A stretch of DNA of 64,000 bases from Latrodectus hesperus (GCA_037975125.1 CM075862.1:13172625-13236624); one strand, 5' to 3'; shown: positions 45,590-57,129, numbered from the stretch's first letter. Translations and numbers: made by a program. The notes: a model not told the origin generated them from the sequence alone.

Positions 45590-46265
45590 AGTATAGGTTC
45601 ATGTGGTTTCTTCTTAGATGAATAAGTTTATCCGGCTTCCTCATAAAAGTGCTGAGTTAGACGTTGAAACAAAACAAAACCTTTTCAAAGAGTAGGTTTA
45701 TGTGCTTCAGCAATTGATAGATTCGAATCATAACTCGAACTTGGATGTTTGTAGTGATTTGAAGTTCCGGAGCACTACAAGTATGTGATCCGGGATTGTT
45801 TTAAACTGTTATCCCTGATTTAATTAGTCTTCATAATCGATAAAAAAAGTAGTTGTTTACTGCAAACAAACCAAACAAAACTAATCCTTCTAAAAGAATT
45901 GGTTTATCAAAAGCAATAGGTTCGTCTGGTTTCGTCATAGATGAATAGGTTAATCTGGCTTCCTCATAAAAGTGCTGAGCCAGCCGTTAATTGAAAAACA
46001 AAATAAACCAAACAAAACCAATTTTTTTCAAAAAGTATATTTATCTTCTTCAACAATTGATAGATTCGAATATCATTTCTAACTTGGATGTTTATAGTGA
46101 TTTGGAATTCTGGACAGCTACAAACATGTGATCTGAGCAGTAATCAACGGTTTAATTAGTCCTCATGTGTCAAAAAAAATGATTGTTAATTTTCAAATGA
46201 ACTATACAAAACTAATCCTTCTTAAATATAAGGTTTACCTGGCTTCCTCGAAAGTATAGGTTCAT
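45590..46265 (+). repeat. 322-bp tandem duplication containing SINE A
   Basis: The block with GGTTCATGTGGTTTC, AGATGAATAAGTTTATCCGG, CTTCCTCATAAAAGTGCTGAG, a SINE A body (GATAGATTCGAATCATAAC, AACTTGGATGTTTGTAGTG) and AAACCAAACAAAACTAATCC recurs 322 bp downstream (GCTGAG at 45651 and 45973). A third partial start (AAAGTATAGGTTCATCTGG) is at 46250. The SINE A bodies lie at about 45700-45890 and 46030-46215. The two units differ at many positions, so the event is not recent. Confidence 0.88.
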
Positions 46266-46457
46266 CTGGTTTTATTGTAAAATAAAATGTTCTCTGTGGT
46301 TTCTTTTAAAAAAATAAGCTTATTTAGAATTTCGAATAAAAGATTTATTTATCTTTTTTTCTCGTAAAATGATGAGTTTTTATTAAAAAATTTTTTTTAC
46401 TCTAGTTGCCGCATGAAAATTAAGTATACTTAATGTTACTTTTCTTCGAGAAAAGTT

Positions 46458-46545
46458 CAGCTGGGGGAAAGAGACATCTGCTTAACAAAGAGATGGAATC
46501 CTATCTCGAGTGTGGACATTTGTAGTGACAAGTCTGACCTTGTTT
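46458..46545 (+). mobile_element. SINE A remnant
   Basis: GGAATCCTATCTCGAGTGTGG, then ACATTTGTAGTGACAAGTC, resembles the box B and following body of SINE A. ACAAGTCTGACC is repeated at 46529 and 46578. Strongly decayed. Confidence 0.4.
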
Positions 46546-46599
46546 GAGTAATTCTGATTGATGAGTCTGATTGAGTTACAAGTCTGACCAATGTTTCAA

Positions 46600-48190
46600 A
46601 TGTAATGCTTCATCTCGCACAAAATCTTAATTTCTTTATAAATATATTAAAAAAGCAGAATTTTAGTCTTAAATAATTTTTGATGGAAATTTGTAGCATT
46701 AAATTTGCGACGGGGAAAATTATTCTGCAAAATTTCAATTAATACATTTTTAAATTTTTTTAAATATTTAGAATACAATATTTTATGTATATTAAATTTA
46801 AATTATATTATATAAGTTATATTATATTAAGTATATTATAATTTTATAAATTATATAAGTTGTATTATATAATATTAACAATCTTTTATGTATATTAAAG
46901 TACTTTCCATAAATTTTAAAAATCCTAGACTTTGAGAATGCCCTAAAATCTACCCTATGTAACTCCACAATTCATGAAAACAACTCGCCGCCCCTATATA
47001 ATCATTATGATAATGTCTCCACCAATGCGAATTCTAGACTAGCAACTTCTATACGTAACGCATATTCAGATAAACTAGTATTTGCTATCGCGTGTTTAAA
47101 TTCAGTTATATAGATATATAATCTTCCTTTTTATACTAACATTCAAGATTTCGACTTTAAATGGTGGAAATGTGTCTTGGGATTTTCGAATGTGTTGAAT
47201 TCATTAAAACAAATGAGATAAAAAAATTATTGGCTTAATGACAGAAAGCAAACAAAATTTGAAATAATTTGATATTTATTAACTTTCATGTTATTTAATT
47301 TGAATCGTTGTATTTGAAAAAAAGATATATTTAAAAAAAATTGTGTGCAAATTATATTATTTAATTATATTAATTAAGGGCTTTAATTTGTAATCTATAG
47401 GATTTAGAATCTGTATCGAAAAAGTTTTTTTTAATTATTGAAATCTGATTAGATTTAAATTTTTAATTTAGAAAAATATGTGAAATTTTAATTATATGGG
47501 TCATGTGTGTGTTTTTTTTAACCGTTTACTTTTTAAATTGAATTGAATCTAGTAAAATATTTTTATGTATTTTAGTTCTCTTTCTTTTATTATCATTTAT
47601 AATTTTTATTGAAAAATAAAACGTTAGAAATAAATAAAATGAATTTTTTACCAAGAAGCCATTTTCTTAAGCTTTATCCTCAACCATCATATATTAATTA
47701 AGATAAGAAAGTAATTAATCTGTGAATATTTTAAACTTTTTTTATATATAATTGCTAAGCGAAAAGTTTCTCACTCTAAGCATTATTTAATTATCACTTT
47801 GTGGAAATTAAGGTTTTATTAATTTTTATGTTAATTATATATTTTGTTTTAATAATTCCTCAATATATATATATTGCGTCTAGGACTTTAAAATATTTGT
47901 CGTATCTTTAGATGATAAAAGTCCCTCGGTTGATTAAGATAACAATATAATTTTACATGATGAATGACTATCCTGTTTTTATCAGTAGTTTCCCTGATAA
48001 AATGTTTCTGTGCACCACGCACGATTATACTTATATTTTAATTAATATCCTAAAAATAAAATACTCCTTTAAATGAATATTTCTATTCTTAATATCACGT
48101 TGATGTATATTCAACGACGAAAGAGGAAAAAAATTGACAAATTAAAAATCTGCATTGTTTTAACAGTATTTTTTTTAAAGAATTTCATCG
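46600..48190. other. Very AT-rich sequence
   Basis: The most AT-rich part of the window, with ATTATATTA-type irregular repeats at 46800-46880 and a short (AT)n at 47863-47873. No gene or named repeat. There is one complex patch at 46980-47110. Confidence 0.5.
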
Positions 48191-48199
48191 CTAGTTTAT

Positions 48200-48620
48200 C
48201 TTTTTTTTATGCGCTCGGCCGATGTTGGTGTTGGATATGAAATATGGATGCGAACTTGATAATTGGCAGATTGTGAAGAAGAGAGAAAAAGTCACGATGA
48301 AAAAAAAATATTTATAAGAGGTGGGCGGTGTCAATTGAGAAAAATTCAGAAGGAGCCTGTTTAACAGATCCCCTCTCTCGATCTTCCACCTCCCCCCTCC
48401 ATTGAAGCTTAATGACGCCCAGCTGCCTGCTCCATTATGAATACATTAACACAGTTTCTAATGATTTCGGGTTCACTATTTAAGTGGTAGGGGGTGGCAG
48501 GAGAGATGGGGAGGGGAAAAATAAAAAAAAACGACCCTCAAATGTGCCTTTTTTTCTTACCTCCTTCCTCTCAATTTTTCTCTCCGCGGAGATCCTTTCT
48601 CTTGTTGAAGGATTTTTTTT
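48200..48620. other. Candidate regulatory island
   Basis: A complex core at 48400-48490 has GAAGCTTAATGACG, CCAGCTGCCTGC (E-box CAGCTG), TCCATTATGAATACATTAAC and TAATGATTTCGGG. It is followed by a purine tract (GGTAGGGGGTGGCAGG). The density of ATTA cores and an E-box in a non-repetitive core is enhancer-like. No frame. Confidence 0.4.
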
Positions 48621-49310
48621 TTGATTTTGTTTGTGTGTAATAGGTCTAAAAAATAGTTGAAAATCTCCATTTGCCCACTTGATTGATGCTACAGAAGAAA
48701 GACGAATCTAGTCAATTTTGTTTTCAGGTTATTATTTTACCACGAGGTAATGAATATTTTTTGTGGCTATACCTTAACGCCTGCAGTTTTTCAAAAACAT
48801 TTTTTTTTTAGTTTCTACTCGATCTTTTTTTTTTATCCCGGTAATTTTTTTTTCTCTCTCTTTTTTTCTCATCGGCCGATTAAGATATGCATCTCATCGG
48901 TATTAAGTACAGCAGGGCTGTTTTGAATTTTGGTTTTTGATAGGAATAACCATTTGTCAAGCTTTTTGAATGAAGCTGTTCTCTCTACCTCTGCTGGATG
49001 AAAATTTTATAGTTTTCTTTTTTTTTTTTTTATTTAAGTGTGATAATTTTTTCCCCCTTTCATCTTGTTTTAATAATATTTTTATTTATATTTAAACTTT
49101 TTTGAGAATACCAGTTTTCCACTTCTTTCCTTATATCAGATTTAGTTTAAAAACGTCCTAACATGAATTTAATACTTACAATTTCATTTTTTTTATTTGA
49201 AATCGGAAGTAATAAATTAGTGTGACAAATTTAATGCTACTCATGGAGAAGAGGTGGTACTTTTTTATACGGTATTCAAATGTGTTTGAAAGTGTCCAGG
49301 TCGGTTTTCG
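48621..49310. other. T-tract-rich sequence
   Basis: Many T runs of 8 to 13 and pyrimidine blocks. No gene or element recognised. Confidence 0.4.
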
Positions 49311-49319
49311 CATTTTATA

Positions 49320-49592
49320 AGCCTAGTGGCGTACAGGTAGCGCTTCATTCCTATTACACAGGTCCCAGATTCCATCATCGGGCTGGGCAATGTCCACTCA
49401 GCCTTTTCATCCCTTCAGTCGATTGATAAAACTGAGTACCATTCATGGTTGAGAGCTAAACACTGGATTTCGCGTTAGGCTCACCGCCTAACCGGTCATA
49501 CCCTTCGCACCTAAAGGCCCTCGGTCACGAAAATAGATATGGGTCCTGTAGGCCTTGGCCCCTATATATGGACTGTCTTGCGTAACTGAGTT
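49320..49592 (+). mobile_element. SINE B copy, near full length
   Basis: The head GCCTAGTGGCGTACAGGTAG is tRNA-like (box A), followed by box B-like CCCAGATTCCATCATCGGGC. The body has GGGCTGGGCAATG, CAGCCTTTTCATCCC, AACTGAGTACCATTC, TTTCGCGTTAGGCTCACC, GGCCCTCGGTCACGAAAA and CTGTAGGCCTTGGCCCC. About 270 bp. It ends in (TA)n. It shows, uninterrupted, the site that carries a LINE in the 34.4-kb copy. Confidence 0.88.
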
Positions 49593-49594
49593 TA

Positions 49595-49649
<55 letters not shown>

Positions 49650-49690
49650 GTATGTATATGTATATATATAATGTATGTATATGTATATAA
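49593..49690. repeat. (TA)n microsatellite at the SINE B tail
   Basis: About 26 TA units, then degenerate TATG/TGTA units. It starts within a few bases of the SINE B 3' end. Confidence 0.95.
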
Positions 49691-49790
49691 AGCATGATTA
49701 TAAATATCATAGCCAAAAATTAAAAAAAAATAAGAATAAAAATCATATGTTTAGCAACACATTCAGCGCAAAAGCAGCTTAAATAGAATT

Positions 49791-50013
49791 ACTATAATAT
49801 AATTAACAGTAAATTTTTATAAAATTAATCAAATACCAAATGGAGAATAATAAATTGAAAATACGAAATATAATTAACAAATGAAAAATGTGTTCAGTAA
49901 TTTATTATATTTCGTATTTTTAATTTATTATTCACCATTTAATATTTGATTATTATTCTGCATTTGGTATTTGATCAATTTTATAAAAATTTACTATTAA
50001 TTATATATCTAGT
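49791..50013. repeat. Foldback element, long imperfect inverted repeat
   Basis: The left arm (49791-49876) reads in order ACTATAATATAATTAACAGT, AAATTTTTATAAAATTAATC, AAATACCAAATGGAG, AATAATAAATTGAAAATACG, AAATATAATTA. The right arm (49898-50013) is its reverse complement with few mismatches, plus an extra block of about 30 bp that repeats part of the arm (CCATTTAATATTTGATTATT against CATTTGGTATTTGATCAATT). The loop is about 20 bp. It has the form of a MITE or the hairpin product of an inverted duplication. No coding content. Confidence 0.88.
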
Positions 50014-50480
50014 GATCAAAAATATTTAAATTTTAAATACATGATTATATAAAAATAATTTGAAGGAAGGAAATAACTGGATTTATTAATACTATGTTTT
50101 TAAAGAGAAATACTGCAAAATAAATTCAGAATACATTCGAATTTACAAAAATATGTTTATTTGTTACAATATATATATATAATATTTGGTATTCAAAATT
50201 AGAATACCAATCAGTGTTCATATAATTTGAAAATTATAATGTGATAAATTTTCTCCCTCATTTAATATTGAATTATAGAAGTTTATATCAAAACGTGTGT
50301 GAATACATTTATCATGCAAAAAGTAAAGCCTTTGTCGGAAAAATGTGTGGCGGAATACGTTGACAAATGTGAAGAGTGAGTATTGTTGATGCAGTTGTTA
50401 CAATCAATTGAATCAGGCACAGTAATGTTTTAATTTATTTTAGAAAATAAGTAGCCATGCGATAAAAAACGCATTTCTTT
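50014..50480. other. AT-rich sequence without recognised features
   Basis: AT-rich, with a short (AT)7 at 50171-50183. Confidence 0.4.
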
Positions 50481-50484
50481 CTTC

Positions 50485-50960
50485 GAAAAAAGTGCCCATT
50501 CTCTTTCTTTGTCTCTAATAAAGTGAGTTTTCTGCTTGGGATGCAATTGCACTGCTTCATACTCGGCTGTGGATCGTATTACTGTTTCGCAGATAAGCAT
50601 GTTCCCTGTCGGAGGGAGAAGGGGGCATTCATGCAAAACTAGTGGGGGTGTTTGGTGGGGGCCCCCTTGCTGTGCACAATTCCCGAAGCAATCGATACTG
50701 CCAGATGCCTCTTGCAACAAAATACAAGCTTCTCCCCGAATCTGGTTCTAACCTTTGAAGAGGTCTGGTGGCTCGGTGCTGATTCCACCTTCTTTTGTCA
50801 GACCGAAAATAGCTGGGGAAAAAATAATATCTTTTGTACTCCGTGAGCACGACATATTTTATGAGTTTGCTCAAAATCTCTGCATAATTTCCTCACCCAC
50901 TGGCGACGTTCCTTCTTCAAGGAGGATGCCATGTTTGGCATGTGTTTTTAATTTTTATTG
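50485..50960. other. GC-richer non-coding island
   Basis: Complex sequence (GCTTGGGATGCAATTGCACT, GTGGGGGCCCCCTTGCTG, CCCACTGGCGACGTTCC). Five overlapping frames of 64-96 codons on both strands cancel each other as evidence. No family recognised. GGGGGCCCCC at 50657-50666 is a 10-bp palindrome. Confidence 0.35.
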
Positions 50961-51160
50961 CTGTAAATAAGATTAACTTGAGTCCTTAGTATAGAAGTGT
51001 TCCAGTGCAAACTGATATACTTTTGATAGCAGAAGTAAATCGATAGACTTGTAATGAGTGTATAATTTTATTCTCTTTGGTAATGTATGTGCTTATGATA
51101 GTTGTTGAGTGTTTAAATGGTTCAAATACACATTTGTTTTGAGTTGTTCCCTTTTATTTA
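50961..51160. other. No recognised feature
   Basis: AT-rich spacer. Confidence 0.4.
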
Positions 51161-51164
51161 CCAT

Positions 51165-51605
51165 AAAGTGGTTGTTTCTTTCGTTCCAGTTGAGATCATG
51201 GCTACATTACTTTATTGCATTGGTTTAAAATAGCCATGACGTCAGATGACGTTTCATCTACGTTACACATGATTAACACATCGTATTGAGACTGCATCGT
51301 AAATTCGGCTTGTCGATAGATTTGCAGCCTGCCATCATATCGCATTCTTCGAGCGGCAGCAAACAAGGTGAAGTTCACCGTCGAATGCCTGAGACTACTG
51401 TCGAATTTCATTTTGTTCATAAAATGATTTCCTATAGAAGAAGCGAAGCCTCCGTTTGAGAAGCCATTTTCCATGGATTTTCAAGTCATTGACGCTTTGC
51501 AATAGAATAGAAGAAAAAGCGAAATGAAAGAAACTGGACATAATATCCACTTTAATATTAGTTGAAACTGGCAAAGGTGATTTGTGTGAATTTTTAAAGA
51601 TTTCA
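51165..51605 (-). repeat. Interspersed repeat family F, full-looking copy
   Basis: Minus-strand reading order: the CTTTTTCTTCTATTCTATTG region, TGGAAAATGGCTTCTCAAAC, ATTTTATGAACAAAATGAA, ACGGTGAACTTCACC, GATGAAACGTCATCTGACGT, CTATTTTAAACCAATG, GATCTCAACTGGAACGAAAG. Each block is found on the plus strand at 59385-59785. A perfect TGACGTCA is at 51237-51244. A 90-codon minus-strand frame (51474 to 51202) covers most of it, beginning MENGFSNGGFASSIGN and ending ETSSDVMAILNQCNKVM. I do not recognise it. It could be a remnant of a protein-coding mobile element or chance in a conserved repeat. Confidence 0.72.
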
Positions 51606-51985
51606 TAATTTAATAAAATTGTAAACTAATAATTGCAATATTTATTAATAATTTTGCTGATTATCCATGTTAGCAGCAGCACTTAATATTGTGGGTCATC
51701 GAGACTTTTTATAACAAGACCGATCGAAATATCTCAAAAGCACAAAAGGTCTAGATTGTATTTCAAAGTGTAGTGAATAGAAAATGTTTGTATGTAATTG
51801 TACAAATAATACTCAAAATATGTGCGTTCAGTTCATATGAAATGTTCTGAATAAACTGTAAACTTTGCCACCAAAATAAAAGCGGAATGGTAGAGACTGT
51901 GGTGGATTTTCTGAAAGATACCTCGGAAGCAGATTCTTGAAAAATGCTACCAGGATACAGTTCGAGAAATCGCCAATTACTAATC
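51606..51985. other. No recognised feature
   Basis: AT-rich sequence between repeat F and the next island. Confidence 0.4.
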
Positions 51986-51989
51986 TGCC

Positions 51990-53130
51990 ATAGCGGAACC
52001 GCGGGAACAGACGCCGTTCAGTAACCATCCTCTTGGCGATTCTTCGCGAAAGCCATTGATGATCCACTTTTTGCCTGTTTAAAAATCATCTGCATACCAC
52101 GCTTGGTTTGCTGATTAGATTTTAATGGCAGCGGGCCTTCGGAAAAGATTCTCCTTTCCGAAGCGGCGCTCGCGATCATTTGCATGCAAATTTCTTTCGC
52201 ATTTTAAATAAAGCTTCTTCTCTCCCAACCTCAAGGAAAACAACGCAAATGAAAAGCGAAAGGGGGAAAAAATATTTACATACGCTACGTTTTGTTGTTT
52301 TCCTGGTTTTGCCCTCCCCCGCACTATTCCAGTTTTCAACCTCTTTCCCAGATAAAAAAGGGGGTGTATGAGGTAGGAATAATAATAAAAAAAATAAAAT
52401 AAAAAGATAATCACGCCTCAGCGAGACTTTTGGGGCATTAACTTTTTTTTTCAGGGTGGGCCAACAAGTTGTATTGAAAATATATATATATATAAATAAA
52501 CAAAGGGAAAAAGTAGGGAAATAATAATAAATAAATAAAAAGTAAATGCATTCAGATATTCCCTCTCCAAGATGCCAATGTTAATACGGTCGATCTTTTT
52601 CCAATAAGGTTACCTTTATTATTTTTTTCCCCATTTTAGGGAAAAGGAAGGGGGAACATATTTTCGGAATCTTATTTGCAGAAGGTAAATGCTGTGAACA
52701 AAGGCACATGGCTAACAAACAAATAAAACAATTTTTAACCACACTACTGGAGAAGGGGTGCTGCTGCTGCTGGAAGCACCCCCTCCGTAGCTTTGGGGAA
52801 TTATTATTTCCAGACTCCATCTATATATATTTTTTCTTAAATAGCTACATAATGCGCCCTAAAGTTTATAGCCTTCAGTATAGAAAAGGCATTATTTGAT
52901 TTCCATGCAAGAAAGGGGGGAGGCCCAAAGCACACGCTTCCTTGTGATTGCAGGCCGTTCGCCAACGATGAGAGGGTAAAGGAACGCCATTTCTTCGAGT
53001 AGGTAATGAACTCGAGCATCCCTATCTTACAGCGTATTTATTTCGCTGTGTTGATTCGAAGCAGCTACTTTTCATTTCTCTCTCCCTCCCCCTCATAGCC
53101 TTTTTTTTATTATTATACTTAATGCATTTT
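51990..53130. other. Large candidate regulatory island, several cores
   Basis: Cores at 51990-52220 (CGGAACCGCGGGAACAGACG, GCGGCGCTCGCGATC), 52240-52340, 52570-52810 and 52890-53030 (GGCCGTTCGCCAACGATGAG) are separated by A- and T-rich runs and a short (TA)n at 52480-52494. A small hairpin GGGGTGCT/AGCACCCC lies at 52755-52782 around a (GCT)n loop. Frames overlap on both strands and match nothing. It resembles a cluster of conserved non-coding elements. Confidence 0.35.
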
Positions 53131-54235
53131 GCAAACCTGCTTTACACACCCCCACAGATATTCATTGCTGGAAAAAAAATTTACCAGAACTTACGAATAT
53201 TTCACCCGCAAAATTAAGGAAAACATGAATGGAATGTTGAAGTATCAATGGTTACACTTCTGAAATGTTTTCCAGCCTTCCTTGCTTTAGCATCGTCTGC
53301 AATGCTGATTTAACAATATCTTCAAGTGTCGTATATCTTACAGAAAGTAAATGCAATCAATTTTACAAAACTGATTCTTAGTGTAATGTTACAATATAAC
53401 TATACGAGTAATATAGGAATATTTATGCAACACAAAACCTCTGATGACATGAAATATAAGTCACCTTCACTGTGTATCCCTGGTACGAAATTATCTGTTT
53501 TTGAAATGTACATCAATTTTCGACAAAGACCCAGTTCTCATTTTTTAATTATTTTTGTTACGGGTTAAAATGAAATATTTTAAAGATTCTTTCGAAGCTT
53601 GATAATGAGTTGATGTACCATGAAACATCATTTAGCTGCGAGTATTGAAAATAACATAAATATTGTACCGCCAAACGAATCTGTTGATTATTTTTTTGTA
53701 AAATTTCGTTCTCTAAACTGAAGATTGGAAATCTTTTTTCTTAATAAGTGGACCGCTTGGTGCTTCATAACTTTGTGACGTGCTGCTGAATTCAGTATTC
53801 AAGGTGTGTAACATCGAGAATTTGGAAATGGAACTAATAAGAAACGCAGTGATGTTTAGTAATCTGTATATAGGTTGAGAAGAAGAAATAAATAATAAAC
53901 TATAACAATAGAATTAACTTGGAATAACGAAAGAGATATTAAAGGAAGAAATGACTGATGGATGAAAAAATCATTTATATATATACATACACTCACATGC
54001 TGTAACAATTATAGCTCAACTGACAGACTATAACTTGAAAATCGAAAAGCATAATCCCTTCTCTGGAGTTCAATTATGGAGAGGATCGATCTTAGGACCA
54101 CCTTCTCTGAAAAGCATGTCACTTATGTTAGCCCATAATGAACTTTGCTGTAAATAATTATATCATGTGATTTTTTAACACATATATAATAAGACATTTC
54201 TCCGGTTTTCGTGAAGGTACTTGTAACTCTGTTCT
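53131..54235. other. AT-rich sequence without recognised features
   Basis: No gene or repeat recognised. A plus-strand 80-codon frame at 53326-53568 has no motif. Confidence 0.4.
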
Positions 54236-54239
54236 ATCT

Positions 54240-54400
54240 GTTACCGATGGTTGAGCCGCCTAACCTGTAGGGTGGCATTGAACCTCGGCTCTCCCCGAGT
54301 GGGCTCAGGTTCGAATCCCGATTAAGGATTGGATGTTAAACCAGGGATGAAGTCGATCTTCCTGTCTGGAGTCCTTGTCAATAAATGTTCTCCACTTCTG
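54240..54400 (+). mobile_element. tRNA-derived SINE (family D-like)
   Basis: GAGCCGCCTAACCTGTAGGG, then GAACCTCGGCTCTCCCCGAG and a perfect box B AGGTTCGAATCCCG. The word CCGCCTAACCTGT is shared with the minus copy at 4565. Downstream GGATGAAGTCGATCTTCCTG and CTGGAGTCCTTGTC may be the body. The head is longer than a normal tRNA. Confidence 0.55.
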
Positions 54401-55260
54401 CTTGTTGTTGTCTTCTCTCATGTACACCAGATGGAAACACGCGGAAAAAAAAGAATAAAAAGAAATAACCAATGGTTAAAATCTGAAATGTCTTCAGTCC
54501 ATATATGTTAAGTCATGCTAGTACCCAGTAAAAAAATTTAAGTTAAATAATTCTGTAAACTGACAATAGTTGACGCGAAATAGATCAAATAATTCAAATA
54601 ATGGCGCAGTCAAGATAAAAGATATAAAATAATATTCGCGTAGTGTAAAACAGTACAAAACTCATTTCATTACAGTGTAAAAAACTTTGGGATTTTAAAA
54701 AGTGTCAATGTGTATTCCCTTCTGTTGCGTTTTGTTTCGCTTATTTCTTAATCTTTTCTGCTTAGCTCCATAGAAGTTTTTTCTTTCTTATTAATTCATT
54801 TTACAAAAAAAAATTTTTTTTGATATATCATGTATAATTCATGAACATTATTACATTTTAACCTAATTAAGAAAACATTTTTTCTTTATATATCTATTTT
54901 AACAGTGATTAAAGAAACATATTTTTATTTTAATATTGAAAATCGCAATTAAAATTAGAAAAATAAATAAATGCAATGAGAGCAAAAATTTTATTGAAAA
55001 ATAATTGATATTCCATGTTTACGTCCTCTGTAAATTTAATTAAAAGACTACGTTATAACTTCATACATTTTTAACATAATTTATTTTTAAAGGGTATTTA
55101 GTTAAACCTATTGAACTAATCTTCAACGAATGAGGTTTTGCTAAAACCGTATAAACACTTGTATTTTTAATCTTCGTTTGCTTTGTCTTATTGGTCATTG
55201 GACAGTTCGTGCATTCAAATTTTAATTGTTGATTTGAATTTCACAGTTTTTCAATTGCTG
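54401..55260. other. AT-rich sequence; weak SINE A remnant near 55200
   Basis: Mostly AT-rich. TTGGACAGTTCGTGCATTCA at 55197-55216 faintly matches the SINE A CAACAGTTCGTGGGTTCG block in plus orientation. Confidence 0.3.
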
Positions 55261-55269
55261 ATGAATTTC

Positions 55270-56480
55270 TGAGCGCTGCGGCCTCCGATAAACATGCTCA
55301 GTTTTCTCGAAGCCGTTTCCGATCATAAAGTCTTCTTTTATGTCTTAACGCGCCGTCGTTTGCATACATTTCGCAGACGGGAGCAGACAATGCCTTGAAC
55401 GGGGTCCCGAAAGTTGACCTTTAAAAGTCCTGTTTTGAATTTGTGTATTGCTGCAATCTCGCCTTGCTCGAGTCCTTGCCGTGCGGAGCGTGTATTGTTC
55501 AACAACGTGCGTGCTGATGGCCGAAGGTAGCGTCTCCCACCCACGCTTCCACCCCCACTCATGAACAAAGTGTCTTAGTTTGAGTTAAAGCCACTTTTCT
55601 CTTGTTGCAAACATTATAACTTCATCCAGAGCTCAGGAAGGGGAAATGTTTTCACTATTTGCTTTTCCGCGCAACTTTTGCTTTGGAAAACTTCCTCTCT
55701 TCGGCTCCCCCACCCCCTCCCTTTTGCATGCTAAAATTCCACAGCGTGCTATTACGAACTCAGAACTTGGAAGAATTTTCTCTCGCGGTCACAGGGAAGT
55801 TTTGCCTTTTTGAATGACTGATAAGCACATATTCCAGAAGTCATGTGTATGTGGAGTGCCCTGCCCCATTACTGATTTCGTTTCTGCAGGAAAATGTCTG
55901 TTGCCTGAGATATTAGAAGAACTTCTCTCTCCCTCCCCCCCTTCAATCTCCTCCGACATGTATAAGAAGGGGCGGATATAAATGGATTACGAATTCGAAA
56001 CAATTGCGCCCCATTGTTTGTTTCGCTCAAAGTTTTGCGAAGCCACACACACACTAATAGTGTGGTTGAGGAAGGGAATCCAGGCTGTGCTTGAGTGAGC
56101 ACGAGCTCCTCTGAACCCCCATTTACTGCAAAGGTAAACCCCCTGGGTGTCGTTTGGGTTTTCCCAAGGTGGCCCCGGGCAGCGGCCTAGACCACGACTG
56201 TAATTAGAAAAGAGATTGTGTCCAACCTCTCTCTCCACCCTCGTATTTTCTCCCTCTATCTGAGCCTTCCACTGCAGTGAGGGAAAGCTCCTTGTGTTCC
56301 CTGGATTGGGATTGGATAGACTGGTCAACTATATTTGGCGCCCTTATTGCCTTTATCCGAAACTGTGTTACTCTTTCCTTTCCTGTTAATTTCTACCCGC
56401 ATGTCTGGGCTGTTGTAGTCGAAAAACCTGTGAATGAAAGCGACTGTTATCAGCATTCATATTATTTTTCATCGATTAAT
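55270..56480. other. Large candidate regulatory island
   Basis: About 1.2 kb of complex sequence with many CpG (CCGATCATAAAG, TTAACGCGCCGTCGTTTGC, TGCCGTGCGGAGCGTG, CCAAGGTGGCCCCGGGCAG) and C tracts. Minus-strand frames of 76 to 113 codons lie at 55338-56328. They overlap each other in different registers and resemble no family. It is the largest non-repetitive island in the window and the likeliest place for a missed exon or promoter. Confidence 0.35.
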
Positions 56481-56558
56481 TAATATATATTATTCTGGCT
56501 CATCAAAAGCGTTATGTAGTTCATAGATTATTATGCTATTTCTATTATTTATGTAGTT

Positions 56559-56599
56559 ATTTAAACTAAAATAAGCATTGTATTTATTTTAGTTTAAAT
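56559..56599. repeat. Inverted repeat, 16-bp perfect arms
   Basis: ATTTAAACTAAAATAA (56559-56574) is matched by TTATTTTAGTTTAAAT (56584-56599) with a 9-base loop. Confidence 0.92.
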
Positions 56600-57100
56600 A
56601 AATATTGTTTAGCTTTATTGATAAATTCGCCTAAAACCATATATAATTACCATTTTAGGCATTTGTACAATGTCACTCAACTTTAATTGCATTTTTTTTC
56701 AGGTTATTGCTGATATTGTTTTACTTGATATTAAACAAAGTATTGACTGGAAATTAAGTTAAAAACAGAATAATAAACCCAATAAATAATCCATTCTTTC
56801 ATAAGGAAAATCATTCCGGTTATATTGAATGTAAAAATAACTATAAAACGCAAGTTTATCTTTATATTTAATATAAAGAATAAATACCTTTATAGATTAT
56901 AGTTTACTAAAGATTTAAACTTGTTGATATTGATATTGTGTAACATTACATGGAGTGAAAATTAATGTAAAGTAGATTAAACTGTAAATTTCGCTTTCAA
57001 ACATTTTCGAAATATGTGTCATTGTCATATCAATGTTCATTGTTTTGATTTTTTTTTTTCTTTTGGTTAGCAGAGCTAGGAATAGTTAGAGTTTTAAATG
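56600..57100. other. AT-rich sequence without recognised features
   Basis: Nothing recognised apart from a T11 run near 57050. Confidence 0.4.
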
Positions 57101-57129
57101 GAGCTCCTAGTGGAAAATAAACAATTTCT

